A stretch of 64,000 nt of DNA, from positions 4,415,501 to 4,479,500 of the forward strand of contig NZ_CP102263.1 of NCBI RefSeq assembly GCF_025147485.1, given 5' to 3'. This DNA is from Bacteroides uniformis. GTDB taxonomy: Bacteria > Bacteroidota > Bacteroidia > Bacteroidales > Bacteroidaceae. The translations under genes were made by a program, and so were the position numbers. Below are positions 18,123 through 27,461 of this stretch, piece by piece (the stretch's first letter is position 1; the number at the start of each line of letters is the position of its first letter). The notes beneath the pieces were generated by a model. That model was not told the DNA's origin, searched no databases, and saw only the letters and a list, made by a program, of their open reading frames with translations.

Positions 18123-18824
18123 ATGGTAAAAGTAAACTTATCTGATATTAATGTTCCGGAGTTGATTGCAGATATATGGTCTCCCCTGAATGACGAACAA
18201 CGGGAATTCCTCGCCAACCACTTCACACTCCAGAACTACAAAAAAAACGAAGTCATCCATTGCGAAGGCGAGACACCTACGCACTTGATGTGTCTGCTGA
18301 GTGGAAAGGTAAAAATCTATAAAGACGGAGTCGGTGGTAGAAGCCAGATTATCCGTATGATTAAACCTGTCGAATATTTCGGTTACCGCCCTTACTTTGC
18401 AAAAACAGACTATGTCACGGCAGCATCTGCATTCGAGCCGTCTCTTGTTTGCCAAATCCCCATGACTGCCTTGATGACTCTGCTCACACAAAACAACGAC
18501 CTTGCCATGTTCTTCATCAAGCAATTGTCCGTTGACTTGGGCATTGCCGATGAACGTACCGTAAACCTGACGCAGAAACATATCCGCGGAAGACTCGCAG
18601 AATCCCTGCTGTTCCTCAAAGAAAGTTATGGTTTGGAGGAAGACGGCTCCACCTTGAGTATCTATCTCTCGCGTGAAGATCTGGCCAATTTGTCAAACAT
18701 GACCACTTCCAACGCCATACGTACGTTGTCACAGTTTGCCACAGAACGGTTAATCACCATCGACGGACGTAAAATCAAAATCATAGACGAAGAAAAGCTG
18801 AAGAAAATCAGCAAGATAGGATAA
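18123..18824 (+). CDS. Crp/Fnr family transcriptional regulator
   Basis: 233 residues. A cyclic-nucleotide-binding-type beta-roll covers about 20-125 (HCEGETPTHLMCLLSGKVKIYKDG), followed by the dimer helix and a winged helix-turn-helix at about 160-220 (LSREDLANLSNMTTSNAIRTLSQF). No Fnr-type cysteine cluster is seen, so it is not an Fe-S oxygen sensor of the Fnr kind. Ligand unknown. A TACATTTG -7 box lies at 18087-18094 with TTTG 23 bp upstream. Its position after glnN is suggestive but not proof of a link. Confidence 0.92.
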   Translation: MVKVNLSDINVPELIADIWSPLNDEQREFLANHFTLQNYKKNEVIHCEGETPTHLMCLLSGKVKIYKDGVGGRSQIIRMIKPVEYFGYRPYFAKTDYVTAASAFEPSLVCQIPMTALMTLLTQNNDLAMFFIKQLSVDLGIADERTVNLTQKHIRGRLAESLLFLKESYGLEEDGSTLSIYLSREDLANLSNMTTSNAIRTLSQFATERLITIDGRKIKIIDEEKLKKISKIG

Positions 18825-18847
18825 GGAATAAGTGACAAGGGATAAGC

Positions 18848-18899
18848 GATTAGGGGTTAGCATAATAAAAACACATTGTTACCATCCTAACCCCTAATC
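18848..18899. repeat. Inverted repeat between convergent crp-like gene and trxB
   Basis: GATTAGGGGTTAG and CTAACCCCTAATC are a perfect 13-bp pair with a 26-nt loop, and CTAATCACTAA follows. It is a likely bidirectional 3' end. Confidence 0.75.
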
Positions 18900-18907
18900 A
18901 CTAATCA

Positions 18908-19858
18908 CTAAATCAGTCCTTTCGCAGACAAATATCTTTCCGCTTCAATGGCTGCCTGGCAACCGGTTCCGGCAGCGGTGATGGCTTGACGATAGTGAGG
19001 ATCAGCAACGTCTCCGGCAGCGAATACGCCCGGCACTTTCGTACGCGGTGTTCCCGGCTCGGTGACGATATAACCTACTTCGTCCGTATCTACATAAGGT
19101 TTGAAAATATCAGAGTTGGGTTTATGGCCGATAGCCAGGAAGAAACCGTCAATAGCCACATCATAGCGCTTCTCATCAGGTTCACCCATACGCTGTACCA
19201 AATGCACCCCTTCCACACCGTTTTCTCCAAACAAGCCTACGGCATTATGTTCGAACAGTACTTCAATCTTGTCATGCTTCATCACACGCTCCTGCATAAT
19301 CTTGGAAGCGCGAAGATAAGGTTTGCGGACAATCAGATAAACCTTGGCAGCCAGTCCGGCAAGGTAAACGGCTTCCTCGCAGGCAGTATCTCCACCCCCT
19401 ACAACAGCTACCGTTTTCTTGCGGTAGAAGAAACCGTCACAAGTGGCACAAGCGCTGACACCCATTCCCGCATATTTCTTTTCATCCTCCAGTCCCAGAT
19501 ACTTCGCTGCGGCACCCGTAGCAATAATCAGCGTTTCAGCCTCAATCACCTTTTCGTCATCAATTGTAATCTTGTAAGGTGCTTCAGCAAGATTGGCGGC
19601 AGTAGCGACTCCATAACGCAAATCTGCACCAAAACGTTCGGCTTGCTTCCGCAGGTCTTCCATTAATTCCGGACCAGCGATACCTTGGGGATAACCGGGG
19701 AAATTCTCCACATCAGTAGTGGTTGTCAACTGGCCACCGGGCTGCAATCCTGCATAAAGTACCGGTGAAAGATTGGCACGGCCTGCATAAATAGCGGCAG
19801 TATAGCCGGCAGGACCCGAACCGATAATCAGACATTTTACTTTTTCTGTTTCCATCAT
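18908..19858 (-). CDS. trxB: Thioredoxin reductase
   Basis: 316 residues. FAD is bound by GSGPAGYTAAIYAGR (about 13-27), the redox centre is CATC (Cys137 and Cys140), and NADPH is bound by VGGGDTACEEA. The late FAD motif GVFAAGDVAD is present. It reduces thioredoxin with NADPH in the cytoplasm. The start could be the first or second Met. It is the last gene of ftsK-lolA-trxB, with a 37-bp repeat-filled gap before it. Confidence 0.97.
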   Translation of the reverse strand: MMETEKVKCLIIGSGPAGYTAAIYAGRANLSPVLYAGLQPGGQLTTTTDVENFPGYPQGIAGPELMEDLRKQAERFGADLRYGVATAANLAEAPYKITIDDEKVIEAETLIIATGAAAKYLGLEDEKKYAGMGVSACATCDGFFYRKKTVAVVGGGDTACEEAVYLAGLAAKVYLIVRKPYLRASKIMQERVMKHDKIEVLFEHNAVGLFGENGVEGVHLVQRMGEPDEKRYDVAIDGFFLAIGHKPNSDIFKPYVDTDEVGYIVTEPGTPRTKVPGVFAAGDVADPHYRQAITAAGTGCQAAIEAERYLSAKGLI

Positions 19859-19860
19859 TA

Positions 19861-20549
<689 letters not shown>

Positions 20550-23054
20550 TTATTGCAAATTGTTTAACCGCATTTCCAGGTCACTCTCATCTATACAGAA
20601 CACCTCACGCGCCTTACTACCTTGCGCCGGTCCCACAATCCCCGCTTTCTCCAACTGGTCCATGATGCGGCCGGCACGATTATAACCGATGGCAAACTTA
20701 CGCTGAATGAGCGATGTGGAACCCTGCTGGTGAATAACAACGAGACGGGCTGCATCCTCGAACAAAGGATCGAGACGTCCCATATCCACATCCCCCAAAT
20801 CACCTCCTGCATTTTCATCCACATATTCGGGCAGATAGAAAGCAGTGGGGTAACTCTGCTGGCGGGCGATAAACTTCGTAATCTCCGCCACTTCGGGCGT
20901 ATCGATAAAGGCACACTGCACACGCACCGGGTCAGCTCCCTGCAGGAATAACATATCACCGCGGCCTATCAGCTGGTTGGCTCCCGGACGGTCGAGGATG
21001 GTACGCGAATCGACCATTGCCGATACACGGAAGGCGATACGCGCCGGGAAGTTGGCCTTAATCGTACCCGTAATGATATTTGTTGTCGGTCGCTGTGTAG
21101 CGATAATCATATGTATACCCACGGCACGCGCCAACTGGGCGATACGTGCGATGGGCAGTTCCACATCCTTACCGGCTGTCATAATCAAGTCACCGAACTC
21201 GTCGATAACGACTACGATATAAGGCATGAACTTATGCCCCTTTTCCGGATTCAGACGACGGTTGATGAACTTCTCGTTATACTCCTTGATATTGCGCACA
21301 TGGGCAGCTTTCAGCAAGTCATAGCGAGTATCCATCTCCACACAGATGGAGTTCAAAGTCTGCACCACCTTCGTGACGTCCGTAATGATGGCATCTTCCC
21401 CGTCGGGTAATTTCGCGAGGAAGTGATGCTCAATTACGGAGTAGATGCTGAATTCTACTTTTTTGGGGTCTACCAGCACAAACTTCAGCTCTGCCGGATG
21501 CTTCTTATATAATAAGGAGGTGATGATGGCATTCAACCCCACGGACTTACCCTGACCGGTAGCACCGGCAACGAGCACGTGCGGCATCTTGCACAAATCC
21601 ACCATAAACACTTCATTCGTAATCGTCTTACCCAGTGCGATGGGCAAGTCGTAAGTAGACTCCTGGAACTTCTTGCTGCCGATAATACTCTGACCGGATA
21701 CAATCTTCGGATTGGAGTTGGGCACTTCGATACCAATCGTACCCTTTCCCGGAATGGGAGCGATGATACGGATGCCGAGCGCCGAAAGGCTGAGGGCAAT
21801 ATCATCTTCCAGACCGCGTATCTTCGAAATGCGGACGCCCTGCTCGGGAGTGATTTCATACAGTGTCACCGTAGGACCTACCGTCGCCTTAATGGTACTG
21901 ATTTCTATACCGAAACTACGCAGAGTATTGATAATCTTATCCTTGTTCGCGTTCTGCTCTACCATGTCAATGGTCGGACCATTGTCATCGTAATGCTTCA
22001 TCAAGTCTATTGTGGGGTAATGATAGTTTTCCAAATCCAGACGGGGATTGTACGGCTCCTTCTCCGTTCCCACATACTCCTCCTCTTCAGCCTTCTCAAC
22101 CTGGAATGCCGGCTCCTTCTCTACCGGCTGTTCCCGAAAAGGGGGTACCGGCTCCGGTACAGGAGTCTCAAAAGTCATGGTAACGTCCTCATCCGCAGAC
22201 TTGGCTGGCTTTACCTTTCCATCACTTCCACCCAAGTCAAGGGTGATTTCATTCTGCGGTTCGTCCTCTTCTTCCTCTGTAGCAACCTCCTCCTCCTTTT
22301 CAAGAACCTTTTCCGGCTCCGCAGCTTCCGGTGTCGGAGCAGTAGTCTTTTCCTTTGCACCCCAAGAGGTCTTGAACTCTTCCGGCGTTTCACCCTGCAC
22401 ACTTTCCGCCTTCTCCTTACGCTTCAAGAAGCTGAGACTAAACAATCTGCGCAACCAGATGACAGTCCGTGCACTCAGATAGATGAGGAAGCAGATGGCA
22501 GTTACCAACAATAGCAGCCATACTCCCGGCACACCGACTTGAGACACAAGCCAGTTGCTGACATTGTATCCGTGCATACCGCCCAGATAGAGGAAAGAGT
22601 CCTTGTACTGGTCTACAAACACAAAACCGAAAAATACCGAGAACCACACCAGCATCAACGAACAGCCGATGAACCACTTCCACAAACGCACCACACGCAC
22701 CCGCATCAGCTTCAATCCCGCCACAGCCAGGAACACGAGAATCAGGAAAGACGATACGCCGAAACAATCATTTATCAGATAGCTGGCCAACTGCGCACCG
22801 CGGCTACCGGCGTAGTTCTTCACCCCATTATTGGTGGAAATCAGCTCCTGCGCACTGCCTCCGTCAATGATGCTCTGGTCTGCCGCTCCCGTGAAAAAGA
22901 ACGACGAAAAGGCGAGCAACAAATAAACCGAAAAGATTACCAGTACCAAGCCGATAACGAAATGAACAGTTTCACTTCTAAATAACGCTGCCACTTTCCC
23001 AAAAAACGAGAGTGACAGCTCCGTATCTTTAGCTGTTGAATTTTTCTTTGCCAT
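20550..23054 (-). CDS. ftsK: DNA translocase FtsK/SpoIIIE
   Basis: 834 residues from MAKKNSTAKD at 23054. A longer frame from 23087 would start inside a -7 box (TATTTTTG, 23085-23092), so it is rejected. Four membrane segments lie within the first 195 residues. A Glu/Pro-rich linker (about 215-340) follows, then the RecA-like motor with Walker A GATGQGKS near residue 500 and DEFGDLI as Walker B. The C-terminal gamma winged helix (IGYNRAGRIMDQLEKAGIV) recognises chromosome polarity sequences. It moves chromosomes through the closing division septum. Confidence 0.97.
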   Translation of the reverse strand: MAKKNSTAKDTELSLSFFGKVAALFRSETVHFVIGLVLVIFSVYLLLAFSSFFFTGAADQSIIDGGSAQELISTNNGVKNYAGSRGAQLASYLINDCFGVSSFLILVFLAVAGLKLMRVRVVRLWKWFIGCSLMLVWFSVFFGFVFVDQYKDSFLYLGGMHGYNVSNWLVSQVGVPGVWLLLLVTAICFLIYLSARTVIWLRRLFSLSFLKRKEKAESVQGETPEEFKTSWGAKEKTTAPTPEAAEPEKVLEKEEEVATEEEEDEPQNEITLDLGGSDGKVKPAKSADEDVTMTFETPVPEPVPPFREQPVEKEPAFQVEKAEEEEYVGTEKEPYNPRLDLENYHYPTIDLMKHYDDNGPTIDMVEQNANKDKIINTLRSFGIEISTIKATVGPTVTLYEITPEQGVRISKIRGLEDDIALSLSALGIRIIAPIPGKGTIGIEVPNSNPKIVSGQSIIGSKKFQESTYDLPIALGKTITNEVFMVDLCKMPHVLVAGATGQGKSVGLNAIITSLLYKKHPAELKFVLVDPKKVEFSIYSVIEHHFLAKLPDGEDAIITDVTKVVQTLNSICVEMDTRYDLLKAAHVRNIKEYNEKFINRRLNPEKGHKFMPYIVVVIDEFGDLIMTAGKDVELPIARIAQLARAVGIHMIIATQRPTTNIITGTIKANFPARIAFRVSAMVDSRTILDRPGANQLIGRGDMLFLQGADPVRVQCAFIDTPEVAEITKFIARQQSYPTAFYLPEYVDENAGGDLGDVDMGRLDPLFEDAARLVVIHQQGSTSLIQRKFAIGYNRAGRIMDQLEKAGIVGPAQGSKAREVFCIDESDLEMRLNNLQ

Positions 23055-23195
23055 ATTTTTTAAATAACTATTGAGAATTGATTGCAAAAATAATAAAAAC
23101 TATCCTTCTGCCGCGTTGTTTTCATTCTTTAATTTCTCGTCTGCCGATTATAGGTATTCCTAATCTACAACTGTAGTTTTATCGCATGTTTTACT

Positions 23196-23274
23196 TACAT
23201 GCTTGCATGAAATGATATAGCGCACTAATTTACAACAGATTGTGCCATGCAAGCAGACCTCATGCAAGCATGTA
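23196..23274. repeat. CATGCAAGC repeats and inverted repeat upstream of ftsK
   Basis: TACATGCTTGCATGA (23196-23210) is perfectly mirrored at 23260-23274. CATGCAAGC occurs again near 23246 and 23303. It lies between the end of the HU-like gene and the ftsK promoter. Confidence 0.7.
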
Positions 23275-23325
23275 GGCAGATTTTGGCTACATGGTGCAAT
23301 CCATGCAAGCCCTATACGCATCAAC

Positions 23326-23937
23326 CTACTCTTTTCCCTTCAAAAAATAAATCGGCTGTTTCTGCAACCCTTTGTTCACCAACACATTCTCCTCACAAAG
23401 ACGACGAATCTGCCGCGTCGCAGTCGTGCGGGTCATGCCGCAAATCGACTGTACAACACTGCGGGTGATGAACTCATTTTTACGTAAATATTCCACCACT
23501 TTTTGCTTCACCTCATCATCTGTCAGCCTCTTTTTCGTGAGATTCCGCAATTTCAGCGGCTTTACCTTCAATACTCCTATCTCACTGCGCAGCGCCTTGT
23601 CCGGTCTGAAAGTAATATTTTTCAACTTTACCTTAGTACTTTTCCGCTTTGTCTCCAGTGTCACCGGTTCCGTGCAGGTCAGTGTAGGAACAAAGTAACC
23701 GATGCCGTCCAAATGAACCTGCCTGCCCTCCCCCAGCTCGCGTCCCACAAAATGCGACAAAGCATCGAGTACCGCCAGTACATCCGTCTCGGTCAGCGAG
23801 CAGTATTCTTGTATATGCCTGCGCAGTTCATTGGTCGTTGTGGAGCCGTTCAGTTTAATCCGGGGGTGCAGGGTCAGCTCTTCCCCTTGTTTATCCTTCG
23901 TTTTCGGGTTTTCGTACCAATCAAATAAAATTGCCAT
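23326..23937 (-). CDS. HU-like DNA-binding protein with C-terminal winged helix
   Basis: 203 residues. The N-terminal part resembles the Bacteroidetes HU-type fold: ELRRHIQEYCSLTETDVLAVLDALSH, then the arm region GIGYFVPTLTC. The C-terminal 60 residues (DDEVKQKVVEYLRKNEFITRSVVQSICGM) look like a winged helix-turn-helix. So two DNA-binding units are joined. A strong AAGGAGG site precedes the ATG. The promoter is about 240 bp upstream. The target is unknown. Confidence 0.8.
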   Translation of the reverse strand: MAILFDWYENPKTKDKQGEELTLHPRIKLNGSTTTNELRRHIQEYCSLTETDVLAVLDALSHFVGRELGEGRQVHLDGIGYFVPTLTCTEPVTLETKRKSTKVKLKNITFRPDKALRSEIGVLKVKPLKLRNLTKKRLTDDEVKQKVVEYLRKNEFITRSVVQSICGMTRTTATRQIRRLCEENVLVNKGLQKQPIYFLKGKE

Positions 23938-24082
23938 ATTCTTTCCTCCTTTTTTAGATTCATTTCTGTTGCTGTCTGCAGGTTTCGCTCATGCAAAGTA
24001 CCGGCTTTCATTAGGCAGAGCATAGGTCTTCCTTACGCAAAGAAGCGTTCTTCCTTCTGCTGAAAGCTTATCAACAAAAGAT

Positions 24083-24164
24083 GCGCACAGCTGTGGTTCA
24101 CCTTCTTCATATTTGTGATACACCTTCTTCACAACTATGAGAAAGACATTCCACGACTGTGCGC
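24083..24164 (-). promoter_or_regulatory. Hairpin in the long leader of the HU-like gene
   Basis: GCGCACAGCTGTGG and CCACGACTGTGCGC form a 14-bp stem with two mismatches. Between them lie two copies of CACCTTCTTCA. It sits in the predicted 240-nt untranslated leader; no gene is seen in 23938-24296. Confidence 0.6.
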
Positions 24165-24182
24165 AACTACAAACTACAGAGG

Positions 24183-24214
24183 CAAAGATAATGAAAAGCA
24201 GGGGGCTTGGCAAA
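24183..24214 (-). promoter_or_regulatory. Promoter of the HU-like gene
   Basis: Minus strand TTTG, 20 bp, TATCTTTG: a full Bacteroides promoter with about 240 nt of leader before the ATG at 23937. Confidence 0.75.
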
Positions 24215-24296
24215 GGAATGCTAATCTTTTTCAGATTGAAGCATGTAATAATGCGGTAATAATAGCGCTATTTGCCCAGTTCCATAATTGCAATAA

Positions 24297-24563
24297 TTAA
24301 TCTTCATCATCATCGTCATAATCTTCATCGTAGTCATCATCGTCACCATCCCATCTACACCCACAAGCATCACAAGCATAATCATTAATACCACTTGAAT
24401 CAGGATAGACCAAATGCGAGCCACACTCAGGGCAACGCAACTTGTTGTTATCATCATCGTCATCCGCAATTTCATCACATGGCCATTCTCTTCCACAATC
24501 CGGACAAACATAATTCACGCCATCGAAATAGGCATTCTCATTCAAACAAAAAATACATTCCAT
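24297..24563 (-). CDS. Zinc-ribbon protein, PhnA-like N-terminus
   Basis: 88 residues. The first ribbon is CIFC...CPDC (residues 3-22). The second is CPEC...CDAC at about 44-67. A very acidic Asp-rich tail follows. The first half resembles the PhnA/YjdM zinc ribbon (ENAYFDGVNYVCPDCGREW). The ATG overlaps the first base of the IS21 element, so its original promoter and ribosome-binding site have been cut off. It may be silent or read from the IS. The function is unknown. Confidence 0.65.
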   Translation of the reverse strand: MECIFCLNENAYFDGVNYVCPDCGREWPCDEIADDDDDNNKLRCPECGSHLVYPDSSGINDYACDACGCRWDGDDDDYDEDYDDDDED

Positions 24564-24648
24564 GGAAAATCCAGTGTAAGCTGCCCCCTAAAACCAAGCG
24601 ATTCTGCCCCCTTGTGCTAAAATAATCCTACCCCCTTGATTCCAATAT

Positions 24649-24688
24649 AAAAATACCCCTGCTTGGCAATGCCCGGCAGGGGATTTTT
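24649..24688 (+). terminator. Terminator-like hairpin upstream of istA
   Basis: AAAAATACCCCTGC and GCAGGGGATTTTT form a strong stem followed by T-rich DNA inside the IS left end. It would block read-through from outside into the transposase genes. Confidence 0.65.
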
Positions 24689-24736
24689 CGTAGATTTGAT
24701 TCCCGTCTTGACCGGTGGGATAAAATCATTTCTACT

Positions 24737-26317
24737 ATGACAACAAAGATAGCAAACATCCTCCAATGTTACGCATTGGGGATGGGGATAAAGCAGATAA
24801 GCAGGAGCTTTGAGCTTTCCCGCAACACGGTGCGCAGATATGTGCGCCTGTTTCAAGAGTGTGGTATACCGATAAAGGAGTTGGCCGCCATGCCTTCCGC
24901 TCGCATCCAGGAAATGTTCTCTGAAGGTGTTGGCCGTAACAGGGAACCGTCACAACGCCAGCTTGAGCTTGAGGCACTCCTTCCTGAGTATGCTGCCCGG
25001 CTTAGCCGCCGAGGCGTAACAGTGAAAACCCTGTACGAAGAGTACCGCGAGACCCATCCTGACGGATACAGACATGCCAGTTTCGGCAACTATCTCATGC
25101 GTTACCGTATGGTGACACATGTCGTAGGCCATGTCGAGCATTATGCCGGAGACCAGATGTATATCGACTTCGCCGGTGACAAACTGGAAGTCGTTGACAG
25201 TGAAAGCGGTGAATGTCGCAGCGTTGAAGTGTTCGTGGCCATACTTCCGTGCAGCCACTATACCTATTGTGAGGCGGTCTGGTCCCAGTCAAGACAGGAC
25301 TTGATTAAGGCGTGTGAGAACGCGCTTCATTTTTACGGCGGGGTTCCGATGGCGATCGTACCAGACAACCTCAAATCGGCGGTAACCCGCAGCGACCGTA
25401 ACGAGCCGGTAATCAACGAGGAGTTTGCGGCATTTGCCGAACACTACGGATGTACCGTATACCCCACACGGGTACGTCATCCAAAGGACAAGGCCTTGGT
25501 GGAGAATGCCGTGAAGCTACTTTACCGATCCGTCTACGCTGACATCGAGGGTCTTGTATTCCACTCGCTGGAGTCTCTGAATGCGGCCATATCCGAATCG
25601 CTCTCGGCCTTCAACGGACGCAGGATGAGCGGGCGTCCCCAGTCCAGACGGGAACAGTTCGAGCAGATTGAGTCCGACTGCCTCCGCCCGCTTCCCGCCA
25701 TACGCCATCAGATGAAAGAGCGACGCTCCGCAACAGTAATGCGTAACGGCTATGTCACCTTCAGGCTTCACCATTACAGCGTACCGAAAGAGTATATAGG
25801 CAAACGTGTCGAGATTGTCTATGATGCGGACACGCTGGAAATATATCATGGCCTGCGTCTGGTGACCACACACCAGCGCGATGACACGCCATACTCCTAT
25901 ACGACCAAGGATGCCCACGGACTGCCCGGACGTCATGGAAGTTATGAAAAGGATCTGGAACAGATTTACGAACGGGCCGGCCAGACAGATAACGTCCTGC
26001 TGCTGTATCTGCGCAAGGTGGCGGAACTCAAGAAGTATCCTCCCGCGGCGTTCCGTTCATGCAGAGGCATCATGGCGTTGGAGAAGACCTTCGGGCTGGA
26101 ACGGTTGGTGGCGGCAAGCGCATGCGCCACGCAACTGCGCCTATACGGATATCAGGAGATAAGGCGGATCCTTGAACGCGGGGATGATGCAGACTTCCTG
26201 TCAAAAGACGACATTGACGATGAGGTCCCCGTAACATCTATCCACAAAAACATCCGCGGAGCAGCCTACTTCGCACAATTAAAACATTTAAATAGAGACA
26301 ACAATGGAAACAAATAA
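24737..26317 (+). CDS. istA: IS21-family transposase IstA
   Basis: 526 residues. An N-terminal helix-turn-helix (KQISRSFELSRNTVRRYVRLF, about 18-38) binds the ends. The DDE catalytic core has Asp144 (YIDFAGD), Asp210 (VPDN) and Glu256 (ALVENAV). A Mu-type beta-barrel follows. It is intact, with no stop or frameshift. Its end overlaps istB by 14 bp, so translation is coupled. Confidence 0.95.
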   Translation: MTTKIANILQCYALGMGIKQISRSFELSRNTVRRYVRLFQECGIPIKELAAMPSARIQEMFSEGVGRNREPSQRQLELEALLPEYAARLSRRGVTVKTLYEEYRETHPDGYRHASFGNYLMRYRMVTHVVGHVEHYAGDQMYIDFAGDKLEVVDSESGECRSVEVFVAILPCSHYTYCEAVWSQSRQDLIKACENALHFYGGVPMAIVPDNLKSAVTRSDRNEPVINEEFAAFAEHYGCTVYPTRVRHPKDKALVENAVKLLYRSVYADIEGLVFHSLESLNAAISESLSAFNGRRMSGRPQSRREQFEQIESDCLRPLPAIRHQMKERRSATVMRNGYVTFRLHHYSVPKEYIGKRVEIVYDADTLEIYHGLRLVTTHQRDDTPYSYTTKDAHGLPGRHGSYEKDLEQIYERAGQTDNVLLLYLRKVAELKKYPPAAFRSCRGIMALEKTFGLERLVAASACATQLRLYGYQEIRRILERGDDADFLSKDDIDDEVPVTSIHKNIRGAAYFAQLKHLNRDNNGNK

Positions 26318-27086
26318 TCTTACCGCACCGATAGCTGTCGAAAAAGACCGCAACACGTTGACAATCGAACTGATGAACCGTATGAAGCTGCACGGCATGG
26401 CCGCCGCCTTCACTGAAAGCCTAACCTCCACTATGGCAGAAACAATGACAATCGACTCTTTCCTGCACATGTTACTTGCCAGGGAATGGGACTACCGTGC
26501 CAATGCAGCCATCCAACGCCTTATACGCGGGGCGGCGTTCCGCTACAAGGCCTGCCTCGAGCAGATAGACTATGCAATCCCGCGTGGCCTTGACCGCAAT
26601 CAGATGGAGCGGCTTGCATCGCTGGAGTTCATCCGCAAGGGACAGAACCTCTTCATCACAGGGTCATCCGGTACCGGGAAGAGCTTCCTTGCCACAGCAA
26701 TGGGGTATGAAGCCTGCAAGAAGGGCATACGGACATATTATGCGAATGCTCCGAAACTTATGGGTACGCTTAAGGTGGCAAAAGTAAAAGGCACACTGGA
26801 ATCGGAACTCAAGAGAATCGAACGGAGCACGCTGCTCATATTGGATGACCTCTTCCTTGTGAACCTTGATGCCAAGGAACGACCCATCCTGCTCGATATA
26901 ATAGAGGACCGACATGGGCGCAAGTCCATCATCATCACCTCGCAACTGCCAACGGACAATTGGTATGATGCAATCGGAGACCCTACAGTAGCAGATGCCA
27001 TTATGGATCGTATTATACATACGGCGCACCGGATTGAGCTGACAGGAGAAAGTGTCCGTAAAATGGCTGCATACAGAGGGAAATAA
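26304..27086 (+). CDS. istB: IS21-family helper ATPase IstB
   Basis: 260 residues of the DnaC/IstB AAA+ type. The Walker A motif is GSSGTGKS at 120-127 and the Walker B is LLILDDLF at about 172. It ends with the sensor region SQLPTDNWYDAIGDPTVADAIMDRI. It assists IstA in target selection and transposition. The reading frame is intact. Confidence 0.95.
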   Translation: METNNLTAPIAVEKDRNTLTIELMNRMKLHGMAAAFTESLTSTMAETMTIDSFLHMLLAREWDYRANAAIQRLIRGAAFRYKACLEQIDYAIPRGLDRNQMERLASLEFIRKGQNLFITGSSGTGKSFLATAMGYEACKKGIRTYYANAPKLMGTLKVAKVKGTLESELKRIERSTLLILDDLFLVNLDAKERPILLDIIEDRHGRKSIIITSQLPTDNWYDAIGDPTVADAIMDRIIHTAHRIELTGESVRKMAAYRGK

Positions 27087-27197
27087 ACTAAAATAATAAT
27101 AACCCCATCGGTCAAGACTTTTTAAGGGGGCATTGTTGAATGTTTTAAGGGGGCAGAATCGCTTGGTTTTAGGGGGCAGCTTACACTGGATTTTCCA

Positions 27198-27397
27198 GCC
27201 ACTTCCATCCCGCCGAAAATGAAGAGGAAGGAGACTGGATGACCCCTATGGAGATTCTCTCCTTCTTGCAAACCAAGACCAAAGACCGGCTGTCCATCAA
27301 TAAAGTGGCTCTGTTCGGACGTGCACTCCACAAACTGGGCATCAGCAGCCGCCGGAAGACAAGAGGAACAGAATATCATGTAGTGAAAAAAGAATAA
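27198..27397 (+). pseudogene. 3' remnant of a DUF3874/VirE-type gene cut by the IS
   Basis: The frame ending with TAA at 27395-27397 encodes about 66 residues beginning SHFHPAEN, with DWMTPMEILSFLQ and FGRALHKLGI, and ending EYHVVKKE. This matches my memory of the C-terminal DUF3874 part of Bacteroides VirE-like ATPase proteins, often found beside HU-like genes. Everything upstream is missing and no part is found on the left side of the IS. Confidence 0.65.
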
Positions 27398-27410
27398 TCC
27401 TGCCAATTAA

Positions 27411-27442
27411 TTTGCTTCTACTTTCGGTTTGCGCTATCTTTG
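27411..27442 (+). promoter_or_regulatory. Promoter of the DUF5063 gene
   Basis: TTTG, 20 bp, TATCTTTG. The in-frame ATG at 27429 lies within this promoter, so the ATG at 27462 is the start. Confidence 0.85.
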
Positions 27443-27461
27443 CGTTTCAAATCAAGAAGAT

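Larger units (their letters stand above)
24563..27197 (+). mobile_element. IS21-family insertion sequence (complete)
   Basis: 2635 bp bounded by perfect 51-bp terminal inverted repeats (24563-24613 and 27147-27197) beginning TGGAAAATCCAGTG. Inside each end are repeated C5-rich/G5-rich blocks (TAAGGGGGCA type), typical transposase-binding repeats. It carries istA and istB in overlapping frames. No 4-8 bp direct target duplication is seen: the left flank ends ACATTCCA and the right begins GCCACTTC. That suggests loss of adjacent DNA after insertion. Confidence 0.93.

Noticed and set aside
21579..22514. 311-codon plus-strand open frame opposite ftsK
   Set aside because: Antisense shadow of a conserved gene with low-complexity Leu/Arg-rich product and no promoter.
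23989..24213. 74-codon minus-strand open frame between the HU-like and zinc-ribbon genes
   Set aside because: Its start lies upstream of and across a complete promoter; the stretch is better explained as the leader of the HU-like gene.
24115..24300. 60-codon plus-strand frame before the zinc-ribbon gene
   Set aside because: It crosses the leader stem and promoter of the HU-like gene on the other strand and has no ribosome-binding site or domain.
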